Source: Chryseobacterium daecheongense
GTDB lineage: Bacteria; Bacteroidota; Bacteroidia; Flavobacteriales; Weeksellaceae
NCBI GenBank assembly: GCA_027920525.1
Contig: CP115858.1
Coordinates: 434,001-498,000, forward strand
Length of the DNA stretch: 64,000 bases
Direction of reading: 5' to 3'
Shown here: one piece after another, positions 51,225-60,326 of the stretch
Position numbering within the stretch: the stretch's first letter is position 1
Layout: every line of letters begins with the position of its first letter
Notes under the pieces: model-generated
What the model was told of the DNA's origin: nothing
The model's database searches: none
What the model saw: the letters and a program-made list of their open reading frames with translations, nothing else
Position numbers and translations under genes: made by a program

Positions 51225-51911
51225 ATGATTAAAGACGTTTTAGTAGCACAGTCTACCGATGTAGAGAAGGCTGCTTTTTACAAAAAAACCTATTTGCATG
51301 TTGCGCTTTCTATCCTTGCTTTTATTGGAGTTGAAACGATCTTATTAAAAACAGTTCCACAGGAGCTGATTTTTATGATGTTTGCTCAGAAGTATGCGTG
51401 GTTATTGATTATCGGTGTTTTCTGGCTTGCTTCCGTTTTGGCAGCCAAATGGTCGTTGTCGCAAAGCAAATCAACACAATATTTAGGGCTTGGATTTTAT
51501 GTTTTATTGGAAGCTGTTATTTTCCTGCCTTTGATTTATATTGCAATGGTATACTCTGGGCCTAATGTTATTTTTCAGGCGGCTATGTTAACCATCGCTA
51601 TGTTTGCTGGTGTATCGGCCGTAGCATTTACCTCCAAAAGGGACTTTTCATTCCTGAGAAACATCATTGTGATCGGTGGATTTATAGCAATTGGCCTTAT
51701 TGTAGCCGGAATGATTTTCGGGTTCAATCTTGGGCTTTGGTTTTCTGTAGGTATGGTGATTCTTGCTTCTGCAACCATTCTATACCAGACAAGTAAACTT
51801 AAGGATTCTTATGCTACAGATCAATATGTAGGTGCGGCTCTTCAACTTTTCGCTTCAATCATGCTTTTATTCTGGTATGTTTTAAGCATTCTGATGAGCA
51901 GAAGAAGCTAA
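51225..51911 (+). CDS. Bax inhibitor-1/YccA-family membrane protein
   Basis: 228 aa with seven hydrophobic segments (for example VALSILAFIGVETILL, YAWLLIIGVFWLASVLAA, AAMLTIAMFAGVSAVAF) and a conserved N-terminal segment VEKAAFYKKTYLHV. The family (TMBIM/BI-1, bacterial YccA/YetJ) includes a pH-sensitive calcium channel and modulators of membrane proteases. A role in calcium leak or stress handling is inference. A strong terminator follows. Confidence 0.93.
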   Translation: MIKDVLVAQSTDVEKAAFYKKTYLHVALSILAFIGVETILLKTVPQELIFMMFAQKYAWLLIIGVFWLASVLAAKWSLSQSKSTQYLGLGFYVLLEAVIFLPLIYIAMVYSGPNVIFQAAMLTIAMFAGVSAVAFTSKRDFSFLRNIIVIGGFIAIGLIVAGMIFGFNLGLWFSVGMVILASATILYQTSKLKDSYATDQYVGAALQLFASIMLLFWYVLSILMSRRS

Positions 51912-51933
51912 ATAATCAACACAATATATTTGA

Positions 51934-51966
51934 AAGATCCCGATGTTATGCATCGGGATCTTTTAG
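51934..51966 (+). terminator. Terminator after BI-1 gene
   Basis: Perfect 13-bp stem AAAGATCCCGATG / CATCGGGATCTTT with TTATG loop and T-run. Confidence 0.9.
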
Positions 51967-52042
51967 TATATCAGTCTTAAAAAATACAGGATGTCAATTT
52001 TTTTGTATTTTGGGTGCAACAACTTAATGCCAAAACTTAATT

Positions 52043-52411
52043 ATGGAAGCAAAATTTGAAGGAGGAGTTAATATTGCCATAAAAATTCCTAAAAACAAAT
52101 ACGAACAAACGATCTCTTTTTATAAAGATATTCTCAAAATGGAGATTGAAGAGAAGCCTATCGACAACCCTACAGTATCAAGAACTCACGAAGTGAAGTT
52201 TGGCGGGAATACAGTGTGGCTTGATTGTGTGGATAATTATACCCATTCCGAAACATGGCTTGAGCTTAATGTGCCTGATGTACCGGCAGCGATATCTCAT
52301 CTCAAGGATCATCATGTAGAAACATGTGATGAATTTGAAAAAATCCCTGATAATATGCATTGGATCACAGATCCGGCAGGGACGGTTTTTATCATTAAAC
52401 AGCGTGATTGA
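52043..52411 (+). CDS. VOC (glyoxalase/bleomycin-resistance) superfamily protein
   Basis: 122 aa, one complete VOC unit: beta-alpha-beta pattern (GVNIAIKIPKNKYEQTISFYKDI), a central conserved strand HEVKFGGNTVWLDCVDNYTH, and the terminal ITDPAGTVFIIKQ, where the DPAG block is typical of this superfamily. It may be a dioxygenase, isomerase or resistance protein; the metal-ligand pattern is not certain enough to assign an activity. Single gene with terminator. Confidence 0.83.
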   Translation: MEAKFEGGVNIAIKIPKNKYEQTISFYKDILKMEIEEKPIDNPTVSRTHEVKFGGNTVWLDCVDNYTHSETWLELNVPDVPAAISHLKDHHVETCDEFEKIPDNMHWITDPAGTVFIIKQRD

Positions 52412-52436
52412 TATTGTCAAAGGCTGTAAACTAAAA

Positions 52437-52471
52437 AAAATCCTGATGTATTATCATCGGGATTTTTAGTA
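52437..52471 (+). terminator. Terminator after VOC gene
   Basis: 12-bp stem AAAATCCTGATG / CATCGGGATTTT (one G-T pair) with a short loop and T-run. Confidence 0.85.
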
Positions 52472-52535
52472 TTTAGACATCAGGTTAATCTAATCTTTAA
52501 ATACTTTAATTTTTTAATTTTAAAATAAATTAAAA

Positions 52536-52784
52536 CTATTTATCTATAGATCCTAATACCTTTTGTGCAAAAGAGTTTAAAGCATCTTTTTCGCTCATTC
52601 CGTTCTGAACATTAGCATGAACTTCTAACGCTCCACAGATATTGGTAATAAGCTCTCCTGCTACATTTAAATCTTCTTCACTTGTTCCTCTGAATTCACT
52701 GAAGCTTTCCAATACTTCAAGGGTCTTTTCCAGGTTTTCAGGGGTCTGATTCTGATAAAATTGTCTGATTACGGGTAACTTCAT
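52536..52784 (-). CDS. DUF6952-type small protein
   Basis: 82-aa cytoplasmic helical protein (MKLPVIRQFYQNQTPENLEK, CGALEVHANVQNGMSEKDAL). Genes of this family sit next to thioredoxin and peroxiredoxin genes in many Bacteroidota, and this one is 2 bp downstream of a thioredoxin gene, in line with a link to thiol redox control. It has no known activity. Confidence 0.8.
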   Translation of the reverse strand: MKLPVIRQFYQNQTPENLEKTLEVLESFSEFRGTSEEDLNVAGELITNICGALEVHANVQNGMSEKDALNSFAQKVLGSIDK

Positions 52785-52786
52785 AA

Positions 52787-53092
52787 TTATAATTCGTTGA
52801 AAAGGTTAATTAAACTTTCTGCCTGATTGGATTGAACCTGGTTAACAAGCGCTCCGTTTTTAAAGATTGCAAACGTAGGAAGATTATCTACTTTAGCCAG
52901 TTTTCTGCTTTCAGGTAATTTCTCAGCGTCTACATAAAGAAATGGAATTGCTTCATTTTCAGAAGCCAGTTTTTTGAACTTTGGTTTCATAATTCTGCAG
53001 TTTCCGCACCATGTAGCACCGTATTGAACGACTACTTTTTCATTATCGTTTACTATATTCTGTAATGTATCTTCTGTTAACTCTGTGTACAT
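52787..53092 (-). CDS. Thioredoxin-family protein
   Basis: 101 aa, one thioredoxin fold. The redox motif is Cys29-Gly-Asn-Cys32 (WCGNC instead of WCGPC), which should change the redox potential compared with ordinary thioredoxin. The cis-proline motif is NLPTFAIF. It likely recycles the peroxiredoxin encoded upstream. It is followed after 2 bp by the DUF6952 gene and preceded by an intergenic hairpin terminator at 53121-53146. Confidence 0.92.
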   Translation of the reverse strand: MYTELTEDTLQNIVNDNEKVVVQYGATWCGNCRIMKPKFKKLASENEAIPFLYVDAEKLPESRKLAKVDNLPTFAIFKNGALVNQVQSNQAESLINLFNEL

Positions 53093-53109
53093 AATTGTTG
53101 TGATTTTAA

Positions 53110-53148
53110 TTTAAAAAAAAATGGGGTCTGAAAATTCAAACCCCATTA
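53110..53148 (-). terminator. Hairpin between peroxiredoxin and thioredoxin genes
   Basis: ATGGGGT / ACCCCAT (53121-53127 with 53140-53146) plus inner TGAA/TTCA pairing; read on the minus strand it is followed by eight T's. It should end most peroxiredoxin transcripts, with read-through giving the thioredoxin pair. Confidence 0.75.
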
Positions 53149-53154
53149 TTATTT

Positions 53155-53787
53155 TTAGTTTTTAGCTAAATATTCAGCGGTTGAATTTCTGTCAGCTTTC
53201 ATAGCCTCTTTACCTTCTTCCCAGTTTGCAGGACAAACTTCTCCATGCTTTTGAACGTGAGTATAAGCATCTATTAGTCTTAAATATTCTTTCACGTTTC
53301 TTCCAAGTGGCATATCGTTTACAGACTCATGGAAGATTTTTCCTGTTTCGTCGATAAGATATGTTGCTCTGTAAGTTACATTAGAACCTGTAAAGCTTTC
53401 ATTTCCTTCTTCATCGTATTCGAAATCCTGATCTACAATTCCTAAGATGTTTGCTAATTGTCTGTGAGTATCAGCTAAAAGAGGGTAAGTTACACCTTCG
53501 ATACCTCCATTGTCTTTTGCAGTGTTCAACCATGCAAAGTGTACTTCGTTAGTATCACATGAAGCTCCGATTACTTTAGTGTTTCTTTTTTCGAATTCAC
53601 CTAAAGCATCCTGAAAAGCATGAAGCTCTGTAGGGCAAACAAAAGTGAAATCTTTTGGATACCAGAATAAGATAACTTTCTCCTGATTTTTAGTCGTTTG
53701 TTCAAAAATGTTGATTCTTAAATCATCACCCATTTCAGACATCGCATCGATTGTTAGATTCGGGAATTTTTTTCCTACTAAAGACAT
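53155..53787 (-). CDS. 2-Cys peroxiredoxin (AhpC/Tsa type)
   Basis: 210-aa peroxidase reducing hydrogen peroxide and organic peroxides. The peroxidatic Cys51 is in DFTFVCPTEL and the resolving Cys185 in HGEVCPANW. It is typical of the AhpC/PRX1 group (NDMPLGRNVKEYLRLIDAYT). A clear promoter with a palindrome lies upstream. The thioredoxin-DUF6952 pair follows in the same direction, giving a peroxide-reduction module. Confidence 0.95.
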   Translation of the reverse strand: MSLVGKKFPNLTIDAMSEMGDDLRINIFEQTTKNQEKVILFWYPKDFTFVCPTELHAFQDALGEFEKRNTKVIGASCDTNEVHFAWLNTAKDNGGIEGVTYPLLADTHRQLANILGIVDQDFEYDEEGNESFTGSNVTYRATYLIDETGKIFHESVNDMPLGRNVKEYLRLIDAYTHVQKHGEVCPANWEEGKEAMKADRNSTAEYLAKN

Positions 53788-53821
53788 AATTTTTCTGTTT
53801 TTATATTTAAATTTTCTGTTG

Positions 53822-53852
53822 CAAATATAGGAATGATTTGTCTATCGAACAA
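53822..53852 (-). promoter_or_regulatory. Peroxiredoxin promoter with palindrome
   Basis: On the minus strand: TTG (53852-53850), 20-bp spacer, perfect -7 TATATTTG (53829-53822). Across the -33 region lies the inverted repeat ATTTGT-N7-ACAAAT (53836-53854), a candidate operator for a redox regulator. Confidence 0.6.
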
Positions 53853-53902
53853 ATGTAAATCGATTAATAAAATCTATAATTGTTTTCAAACCGATAGAAA
53901 GA

Positions 53903-53930
53903 AAAAAGCTCTGAATTCAGAGCTTTTTCA
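53903..53930. terminator. Terminator of the M16 protease gene
   Basis: A perfect palindrome with arms AAAAAGCTCTGAA (53903-53915) and TTCAGAGCTTTTT (53916-53928), T-runs both ways. Confidence 0.9.
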
Positions 53931-53936
53931 TTATAT

Positions 53937-56876
53937 TTAGTAACCGAAAATTTCGTTTAAGTTGAGTTTTTTTACCTCTCCTAATTTTTTCATGTCGGCT
54001 TCATTTACTTTGTCCTGAGATGCTACAATACAGTAGGTGAAATTTTTACCTTTCATTTCCTTATCGTGGAAACTGTTAATGTCTGCAAACGACAGTTTAG
54101 GAGCCTGATCATAAACATTCTTTCTGATATCAGTAGAATTGCCCAGCTTTTGAGCTCTTAAATAAGTAAAGATGATTCCGTCCTGGGTGATTCTTTCCGA
54201 AGCGATAGATTTCTTTAAACCACTTTTAGCTGTTTCAAATAGTTGTTGAGACTGCGGTAAAGTAGTGAGAAGCTCATTCATCGCTGTAGTGGACTCATTG
54301 AATTTATCTGCCTGAGTTCCTACATAAGCAGTAATCATATCTTTATCTTCTTTTTTGCTTGGAAGAGAGAAGTAAGAATAAGTAGAATAAGCCAGGGCTT
54401 TGGATTCTCTTATGGTCTGGAATACAATTGATCCCATTCCACCTCCGAAATAATTATTGAATAAGCTTACCGTAGGAGTAATCGTTGCATTGTATTGCTC
54501 TCCGTTTCTTACCCAGAAAACTTCAGCCTGAACCATGTCATAATGAGCAAATAATACTTTGGTCTTATCTGTTGGTACCTGGGTGAAAGTTTTAGACTTC
54601 GGCATATCTTTTAAGGTAGCCGGAAGCTTGTGGATGGGAGTGAGGGATGCAACGGCTTCACTTCCGGATTTCGGACCGTAATACAATACTTTGTGTTTGT
54701 AGTTGAACAAATCGTGAAGTATTTTGATCAGGTCTTCTGCTTTTAAGGCATCAAGTTCTGCATCTGTCAATACATTATTAAATGGATTTTGAGGGCCATA
54801 TTGTGCGTAGCTTCTCAATCCAGCCATGATGCTGCCTTTATTCTGTTTTGCATTGGCTCTCGCTTTTTTCAATCTTGCTTTATAAGAATCTAAAGCAGCC
54901 TGGTCAGCTTCACAGTTTTTGATCAGGTCTTCGAATAAAGCTAATGTTTTATCAAAATTTTCGTTGAGACCTTCTATGGTTACATAGGTTTCCTCATTTC
55001 CGGCACCTACGCTGAAACTTGATGCAAGTTTATAGAATTCCTTGCTGATGGTTTCGGACGATTTATTTTTGGTTCCGAGGTATTGAAGGTATTCTGCTGC
55101 CAAAGGAAGCATTTTGTTGTTCCATTTTCCTGAATCGAAGTGATAATACAGCCTGAATAATTCATTATCTGTATTTTTTACAGAAAGAACATCGATGCCG
55201 CCTAATTTATTTTTTGCGATGTCTTTATCGAAATTCAGCCAAACCGGTGCGATGGCCGACTCAGGCATTTCGTTGATCTTTTTCAGGAAAGGAGACTGGT
55301 CGTCCCTGTTTACAGAAACAGGAGTAATTGTAGGCTTATCTACTTTTACAATGTTTTTATCTTCTCCTTTTCTCTTATAGATGGCAACGTAATTGTTGTC
55401 CTGAAGATATTTGGAAGCAAAGTCCATGATATCTTTTTTAGTAAGTTTCGATATCTCTTCTACATATTCCAAAGCTGCTTTGTGGTCAATATCAGAAGTG
55501 AACTCATCCATTAAAGTACTTGCTCTTGAAGAGTATTTTTCATTATTCTGAATGATATTCTTCCTTTCGTTATTTACGATAGATTGTATAAGATCATCAG
55601 AGAATTCTCCCTTTCTTAATTTATCAATTTCCTGCAGTAACAATGTTTTAACCTGATCTAAAGATTGACCTTCTGTAGGGTTTCCTTGCAGGAAGAGAAC
55701 AGAGTAGTCTTTTAAAACATAAGGGAAAGCATAGGCAGCTAATAATTTTTGTTTTTTCACAAGATCAAGGTCAATAAGTCCCGCTTGCCCGTTAGTTAGC
55801 ATGCTTCCTATCAGATTCAGAAGTCTGGCATCTCTTGTTGTCGCTCCCGGAAATCTGAAGCCTATCGTAATGTTTTCTGGGTTAGGGCCAAATACTTCTT
55901 TAGTGATCGGTGCAGTAATAGGCTGCTCCTGCCCAACAGTGTAAGCAGGAATCTCCTTAGGTTTCATATAGGAGAATTCCTTATCGATTTTAGCGATCAT
56001 TTCATCAGGATTAAAATCTCCAGACATTATGATTCCCATGTTGTTAGGAACATAATAATTGTTAAAATATTCTCTGATTGCTTTTAGGGAAGGGTTCTTT
56101 AAGTGTTCAACGGTTCCGATCGTAGTTTGTTTCCCGTAATTGTTATTTGGAAATATGGCCGCGAACATCGCTTCATAAACTTTTCTTGAATCATTATCCA
56201 GGCCGCGGTTCTTTTCTTCATAAACTGCTTCCAGCTCCGTATGGAAAAGCCTTAAAATGGGTTGTCTGAATCTTTCTGCCTGAACAGCTAAGAATTTATC
56301 GGTAACATTTGAAGGGATGTCTTCCGTATACACCGTTTGTTCAAATGATGTAAAAGCATTGGTGCCATCTGCTCCCATTCCTGACATCATTTTATCATAT
56401 TCATTGGCAATGGCATATTTCGCTGCCTCTCCGGATACTTTGTCTATTTCTTTGTAGATCTCTTTTCTCTTGGCTTCATCTTTTGTCTGATTGTATTTTT
56501 CATACAATGCATCGATCTGATCCAGCAGAGGTTTTTCTTTTGCCCAGTCTTTGGATCCGAACTTGTCGGTACCTTTAAAAAGCATGTGTTCAAGGTAATG
56601 GGCTAAACCTGTATGATCAGCAGGGTCGGTTTTGCTTCCTGCTTTGGTAGCAATATACGTCTGGATTCTTGGGTCCTTTTTGGTTGGACTTAAAATAACA
56701 GTTAAGCCGTTTTTCAGTTTATAATATCTTGCGGCGGTTGGGTCATTGGTTACATATCGGTAAGTATAACCGTTGGCCGTAGCTTCTTTCCACTGGAAAT
56801 CCTGTGCATGAACATAGCCCGTAAAACTAGCTGCTGCAATGCTTGTTGCAATAGTGATTCTCTTTAATAAATTCAT
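53937..56876 (-). CDS. M16-family zinc metallopeptidase (two fused domains)
   Basis: 979-aa secreted protein (signal peptide MNLLKRITIATSIAAASFTG). The first half has the inverted zinc motif HxxEH as His93-Tyr-Leu-Glu96-His97 (LAHYLEHMLFKGT) and the distal Glu (AVYEEKNRGLDND). The second half (about 530-979) is a second M16-like unit without HxxEH, as usual for the inactive half. Full-length insulinase/pitrilysin-type layout, peptide-cleaving in the periplasm or outside. It is 12 bp downstream of the aminotransferase gene and likely cotranscribed. Confidence 0.94.
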   Translation of the reverse strand: MNLLKRITIATSIAAASFTGYVHAQDFQWKEATANGYTYRYVTNDPTAARYYKLKNGLTVILSPTKKDPRIQTYIATKAGSKTDPADHTGLAHYLEHMLFKGTDKFGSKDWAKEKPLLDQIDALYEKYNQTKDEAKRKEIYKEIDKVSGEAAKYAIANEYDKMMSGMGADGTNAFTSFEQTVYTEDIPSNVTDKFLAVQAERFRQPILRLFHTELEAVYEEKNRGLDNDSRKVYEAMFAAIFPNNNYGKQTTIGTVEHLKNPSLKAIREYFNNYYVPNNMGIIMSGDFNPDEMIAKIDKEFSYMKPKEIPAYTVGQEQPITAPITKEVFGPNPENITIGFRFPGATTRDARLLNLIGSMLTNGQAGLIDLDLVKKQKLLAAYAFPYVLKDYSVLFLQGNPTEGQSLDQVKTLLLQEIDKLRKGEFSDDLIQSIVNNERKNIIQNNEKYSSRASTLMDEFTSDIDHKAALEYVEEISKLTKKDIMDFASKYLQDNNYVAIYKRKGEDKNIVKVDKPTITPVSVNRDDQSPFLKKINEMPESAIAPVWLNFDKDIAKNKLGGIDVLSVKNTDNELFRLYYHFDSGKWNNKMLPLAAEYLQYLGTKNKSSETISKEFYKLASSFSVGAGNEETYVTIEGLNENFDKTLALFEDLIKNCEADQAALDSYKARLKKARANAKQNKGSIMAGLRSYAQYGPQNPFNNVLTDAELDALKAEDLIKILHDLFNYKHKVLYYGPKSGSEAVASLTPIHKLPATLKDMPKSKTFTQVPTDKTKVLFAHYDMVQAEVFWVRNGEQYNATITPTVSLFNNYFGGGMGSIVFQTIRESKALAYSTYSYFSLPSKKEDKDMITAYVGTQADKFNESTTAMNELLTTLPQSQQLFETAKSGLKKSIASERITQDGIIFTYLRAQKLGNSTDIRKNVYDQAPKLSFADINSFHDKEMKGKNFTYCIVASQDKVNEADMKKLGEVKKLNLNEIFGY

Positions 56877-56888
56877 CGGTTGGTATTG

Positions 56889-58082
56889 TTAGTTAAATTT
56901 TTCTAATAATTCCTTGATTCTTCTCATGGCCTCTCTTAGATCATCTTCTGATGCAGCATAAGAGAATCTGATGCATTCAGGGCTTCCAAAGGAAACACCA
57001 CCAACGCATCCTACATGGGCATTTTCTAAAATAAACATAGCAAAATCATCAGCATCTTTAATTTCGGTTCCGTTCAAAGTTTTGCCTATATAGTAAGAAA
57101 TATCCGGAAAGAAATAGAAGGCTGCTTTAGGCAAAAGAACCTTGAATCCCGGGATTTCAGTGATCAGATCATAGACAAGATCTCTTCTTTTTTTGAAGGC
57201 ATCAATCATGTATCTGTATTCTGAAGGGTCTGTTTTCAGAGCGGTAATAGAAGCTCTCTGGGCCATTGTATTGGCTCCGCTGGTCATTTGTCCCTGAACT
57301 TTTTCACAAGCTTTAGCCAACCATTCAGGACATGCGGAATATCCTATTCTCCAGCCTGTCATCGCAAAAGCTTTGGACATTCCGTTGATTACGGCTGTTT
57401 GCTCATATACTTCAGGAAACTGGGCTATAGATGCTGTTTTAGTTTCATAGTTGATAAACTCGTAGATTTCATCAGAAATCACAGTAACATGAGGGTGTTT
57501 AGCAATGACTTTAGCCAGGGATTTTAATTCGTCGTAAGTGTAATATCCACCGGAAGGATTACAAGGTGAACTGAATAAAACAGCTTTGGTTTTATCTGTA
57601 ATCGCTTCTTCCAGCTGTTCGGCAGTGATTTTGAAATCAGTTACATAAGAGGTAGGAACCATAACGGAATTTCCGCCCATCATTTTTACCATTTCGTCAT
57701 AACTTACCCAATACGGTGTTGGAAGGATCACTTCATCTCCGTCATTGATGATGGCAGCCAGAACATTTAAAATAGCTTGTTTGGCACCATTGGAAACACA
57801 TATTTGTGTAGGTTTATATTCTAAATGATTATCTCTTTTTAATTTATATGCAATAGCTTCACGAAGCTCCAGAAAGCCCGGAACAGGAGAGTAATGACTG
57901 TAATTTTGATTAATGGCATCAAAAGCCGCTTGTTTTATATTGTCGGGAACATCAAAATCCGGTTCGCCAAGTGTTAAGCTGATAACGTCTATTCCGTTAG
58001 CTTTCATTTCTCTAGCCTTATTAGACATTACAAAAGTCTGCGAGTATCCAAGTCTTTTTACTCTATCTGAAAGTTTGTCCAT
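56889..58082 (-). CDS. Class I PLP-dependent aminotransferase (aspartate aminotransferase-like)
   Basis: 397 aa. The typical AspAT I-beta pattern is visible: SLTLGEPDFDVPDNIK, YSPVPGFLELREAIA, NGAKQAILN, SSPCNPSGGYYTYDEL, SDEIYEFINYE, and the PLP lysine in NGMSKAFAMTGWRIGY. It probably converts aspartate or aromatic amino acids to keto acids. It starts about 120 bp after the divergent M28 gene and is followed by the M16 protease in the same unit. Confidence 0.93.
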   Translation of the reverse strand: MDKLSDRVKRLGYSQTFVMSNKAREMKANGIDVISLTLGEPDFDVPDNIKQAAFDAINQNYSHYSPVPGFLELREAIAYKLKRDNHLEYKPTQICVSNGAKQAILNVLAAIINDGDEVILPTPYWVSYDEMVKMMGGNSVMVPTSYVTDFKITAEQLEEAITDKTKAVLFSSPCNPSGGYYTYDELKSLAKVIAKHPHVTVISDEIYEFINYETKTASIAQFPEVYEQTAVINGMSKAFAMTGWRIGYSACPEWLAKACEKVQGQMTSGANTMAQRASITALKTDPSEYRYMIDAFKKRRDLVYDLITEIPGFKVLLPKAAFYFFPDISYYIGKTLNGTEIKDADDFAMFILENAHVGCVGGVSFGSPECIRFSYAASEDDLREAMRRIKELLEKFN

Positions 58083-58203
58083 GTAATATTTTTGTATTGT
58101 AACAAAAATATATAATAAAACTTAATTTAAATATAATATTAAAATAAAAAAAGCTTCTCAAGCTGTACGTTTTGTATATTTAAATCATCTTACATTTAAT
58201 CTT

Positions 58204-59541
58204 ATGAAATATTCTGTTCTTCTGCTGTTGATTCCGTTTATAGGTTTTTCACAAATACCTGAAAAAGACGGTGAAATAAAAAAATATGTTTCCGAGGTAA
58301 ACTCAGATTCCCTGAAAAGTTATATCAACAGTCTTGTAAGTTTTAATACAAGACATACGTTAAGCAAGATAAATGATCCGGAAAATGGGATAGGAGCGGC
58401 AAGGACCTGGGTTTTAAGTAAGTTTAAAGAATTTGCAAAAAATTCAGGGGGAAGAATGGAAGTTTATTTGCAGCAGCAAGATATTCAGCCGGATGGAAAA
58501 AGGGTAGATCAGGTGACTAACCTTGGGAATGCGTGTGCTTTTTTAAGGGGGACAGACCCTGATGACAAAAGGGTTTTCCTGATTTCAGGACATCTAGATT
58601 CTCGTGTTACGGATGTGATGAACAGGACATCGTTTGCTCCAGGGGCAAATGACGATGGAAGTGGAGTAAGTGCTGTGATAGAAGCGGCAAGGGTTCTCAG
58701 CAGATCCCAGTTTCCGGCATCTGTTATTTTCGTTGCTTTTTCCGGAGAAGAACAGTCGCTGCTTGGTTCTAAATTACTGGCAGAGAAAATGAAAAAGGAG
58801 AATGTGCAATTAGAAGCTGTTTTGAATAATGATATGATAGGAAATGCCAAAGCGGGAGAGACTGGTGAAATCAATGATCACACACTGCGGGTGTTCAGTG
58901 AAGGATTGCCTTATGCTGACCTGGATAAAAAAGCTTTGGGATTAAGAAATCTGGGCTTGGAAAATGATGGCGAATCCCGTCAGTTAGCGAGATACATTAA
59001 GGAGGTTGCTGAAAAATATGTGAAAAAACTTGAAGTAAAGCTGATCTACAGAAATGACAGGTTTTTACGTGGAGGAGATCATTCGAGCTTTGTGAACTAT
59101 GGATTTCCTTCTGTAAGATTGACGGAATATTATGAAAATTATGATCATCAGCATCAGGATATAAGAAAAGAAAATAATAAGCAATATGGTGATCTTCCTG
59201 AGTTTATGGACTTTAATTATTTGCGAAAGAATGTAGCTGCCAATATTGCTGTATTAGCCAGTCTTGCTAAATCTGCATCAAAGCCCGAGCAGGTTGAAAT
59301 AGAAGTTAAAGAACTTACCAACTCTACTGTCCTGCATTGGAAAAAACCAAAATCAGGACTGGCTGCAGGCTACTATGTGTTAGTGAGAGAAACAGATAAT
59401 CCTTTGTGGCAGAAGAAAATATTTACCAAGGAGCTTTCACTGAAAATCCCGCTCTCAAAAGACAACTATATTTTTGCAGTACAAACCGTGAATACAAGCG
59501 GAAACGTAAGTGTACCGGTGATACCCGCTATTGCAAAATAA
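58204..59541 (+). CDS. Secreted M28-family aminopeptidase with C-terminal fibronectin-III-like domain
   Basis: 445 aa with signal peptide MKYSVLLLLIPFIGFSQ. M28 residues: ISGHLDSRVTD (His, Asp), GANDDGSGV (bridging Asp), SGEEQSLLGS (Glu pair), NNDMIGN (Asp) and GGDHSSFVNYG (His). The last about 90 residues (NSTVLHWKKPKSGLAAGYYV, then VQTVNTSGNVSVPVIPA) form a fibronectin-III-like domain. It is more distant from the 41-45 kb triplet than those three are from each other. Confidence 0.92.
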   Translation: MKYSVLLLLIPFIGFSQIPEKDGEIKKYVSEVNSDSLKSYINSLVSFNTRHTLSKINDPENGIGAARTWVLSKFKEFAKNSGGRMEVYLQQQDIQPDGKRVDQVTNLGNACAFLRGTDPDDKRVFLISGHLDSRVTDVMNRTSFAPGANDDGSGVSAVIEAARVLSRSQFPASVIFVAFSGEEQSLLGSKLLAEKMKKENVQLEAVLNNDMIGNAKAGETGEINDHTLRVFSEGLPYADLDKKALGLRNLGLENDGESRQLARYIKEVAEKYVKKLEVKLIYRNDRFLRGGDHSSFVNYGFPSVRLTEYYENYDHQHQDIRKENNKQYGDLPEFMDFNYLRKNVAANIAVLASLAKSASKPEQVEIEVKELTNSTVLHWKKPKSGLAAGYYVLVRETDNPLWQKKIFTKELSLKIPLSKDNYIFAVQTVNTSGNVSVPVIPAIAK

Positions 59542-59579
59542 TCTTATTGGCTTAAAAACCCTGATTTAGGCGACTTAAT

Positions 59580-59610
59580 TTGAATACAACGTGAAATAAA
59601 CTTATTTTTG
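59580..59610 (+). promoter_or_regulatory. Bacteroidota-type promoter of rsmG
   Basis: TTG at 59580-59582, a 20-bp spacer and perfect -7 TATTTTTG at 59603-59610, 18 bp before the ATG at 59629. It also argues against an earlier rsmG start at 59608. Confidence 0.7.
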
Positions 59611-59628
59611 CAAATTATAATAATTCTT

Positions 59629-60264
59629 ATGTCTATATCGTTACTATTAAAATATTTTCCGGATCTCACAGAAAATCAGATACAACAATTTACTCAATTG
59701 GAAAGTCTCTATAATGAGTGGAATGAAAAGATCAATGTGATTTCCAGAAAAGATATGGAATCTTTATATGAAAAGCATATCCTGCATTCATTAGGGATTG
59801 CTAAAGTAATGGAGTTTTCTCCCGGAACCCGGGTTCTTGATATTGGAACGGGAGGTGGTTTTCCCGGAATTCCTTTAGCTATTTTATTTCCGGATTCTCA
59901 ATTTACACTCATAGATTCCATCGGTAAGAAGATCAGTGTTGTAAATGCTGTTGCAGAAGGAGTAGGACTTACTAATGTTACTGCAATCCATGGTAGAGCT
60001 GAGAAATTAAAAGAAAAATTTCACTTTGTAGTAAGCCGGGCGGTTACTCAAATGCCTGAATTCCTAAGATGGTTGAAAGGTAAATTTGAAAAAGAACAAT
60101 TTAATGCAAAGCATAATGGGGTGCTATATCTGAAAGGAGGAGATCTCGCTGAAGAACTTGCCGGTTTGAAGTGTGAAATTTATAATCTTAATACTTATTT
60201 TAAAGAAGAGTTTTTTGATACCAAAAAAGTAGTTTACTTATCGAAAGGGAATTTTAATTCTTAA
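59629..60264 (+). CDS. rsmG: 16S rRNA (guanine(527)-N7)-methyltransferase
   Basis: 211 aa from ATG 59629 (MSISLLLKYFPDLTENQIQQ). SAM-binding core motif VLDIGTGGGFPGIPLAILFP is the RsmG signature, with FTLIDSIGKKISVVNAV, IHGRAEKL and FVVSRAVTQMPEF following. It methylates G527 near the decoding centre; loss in other bacteria gives low-level streptomycin resistance. It has its own promoter and is not next to the mnmG/par genes as in many other phyla. Confidence 0.95.
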   Translation: MSISLLLKYFPDLTENQIQQFTQLESLYNEWNEKINVISRKDMESLYEKHILHSLGIAKVMEFSPGTRVLDIGTGGGFPGIPLAILFPDSQFTLIDSIGKKISVVNAVAEGVGLTNVTAIHGRAEKLKEKFHFVVSRAVTQMPEFLRWLKGKFEKEQFNAKHNGVLYLKGGDLAEELAGLKCEIYNLNTYFKEEFFDTKKVVYLSKGNFNS

Positions 60265-60326
60265 TTTTCGTTAACAAAGGAATAATTTTTGCTAAATATT
60301 TATTAATAATCGAAAAATATTGTGTT

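Noticed and set aside
53903..53928. Perfect palindrome as a protein operator
   Set aside because: Its position right after the M16 stop, with T-runs on both sides, fits a terminator better.
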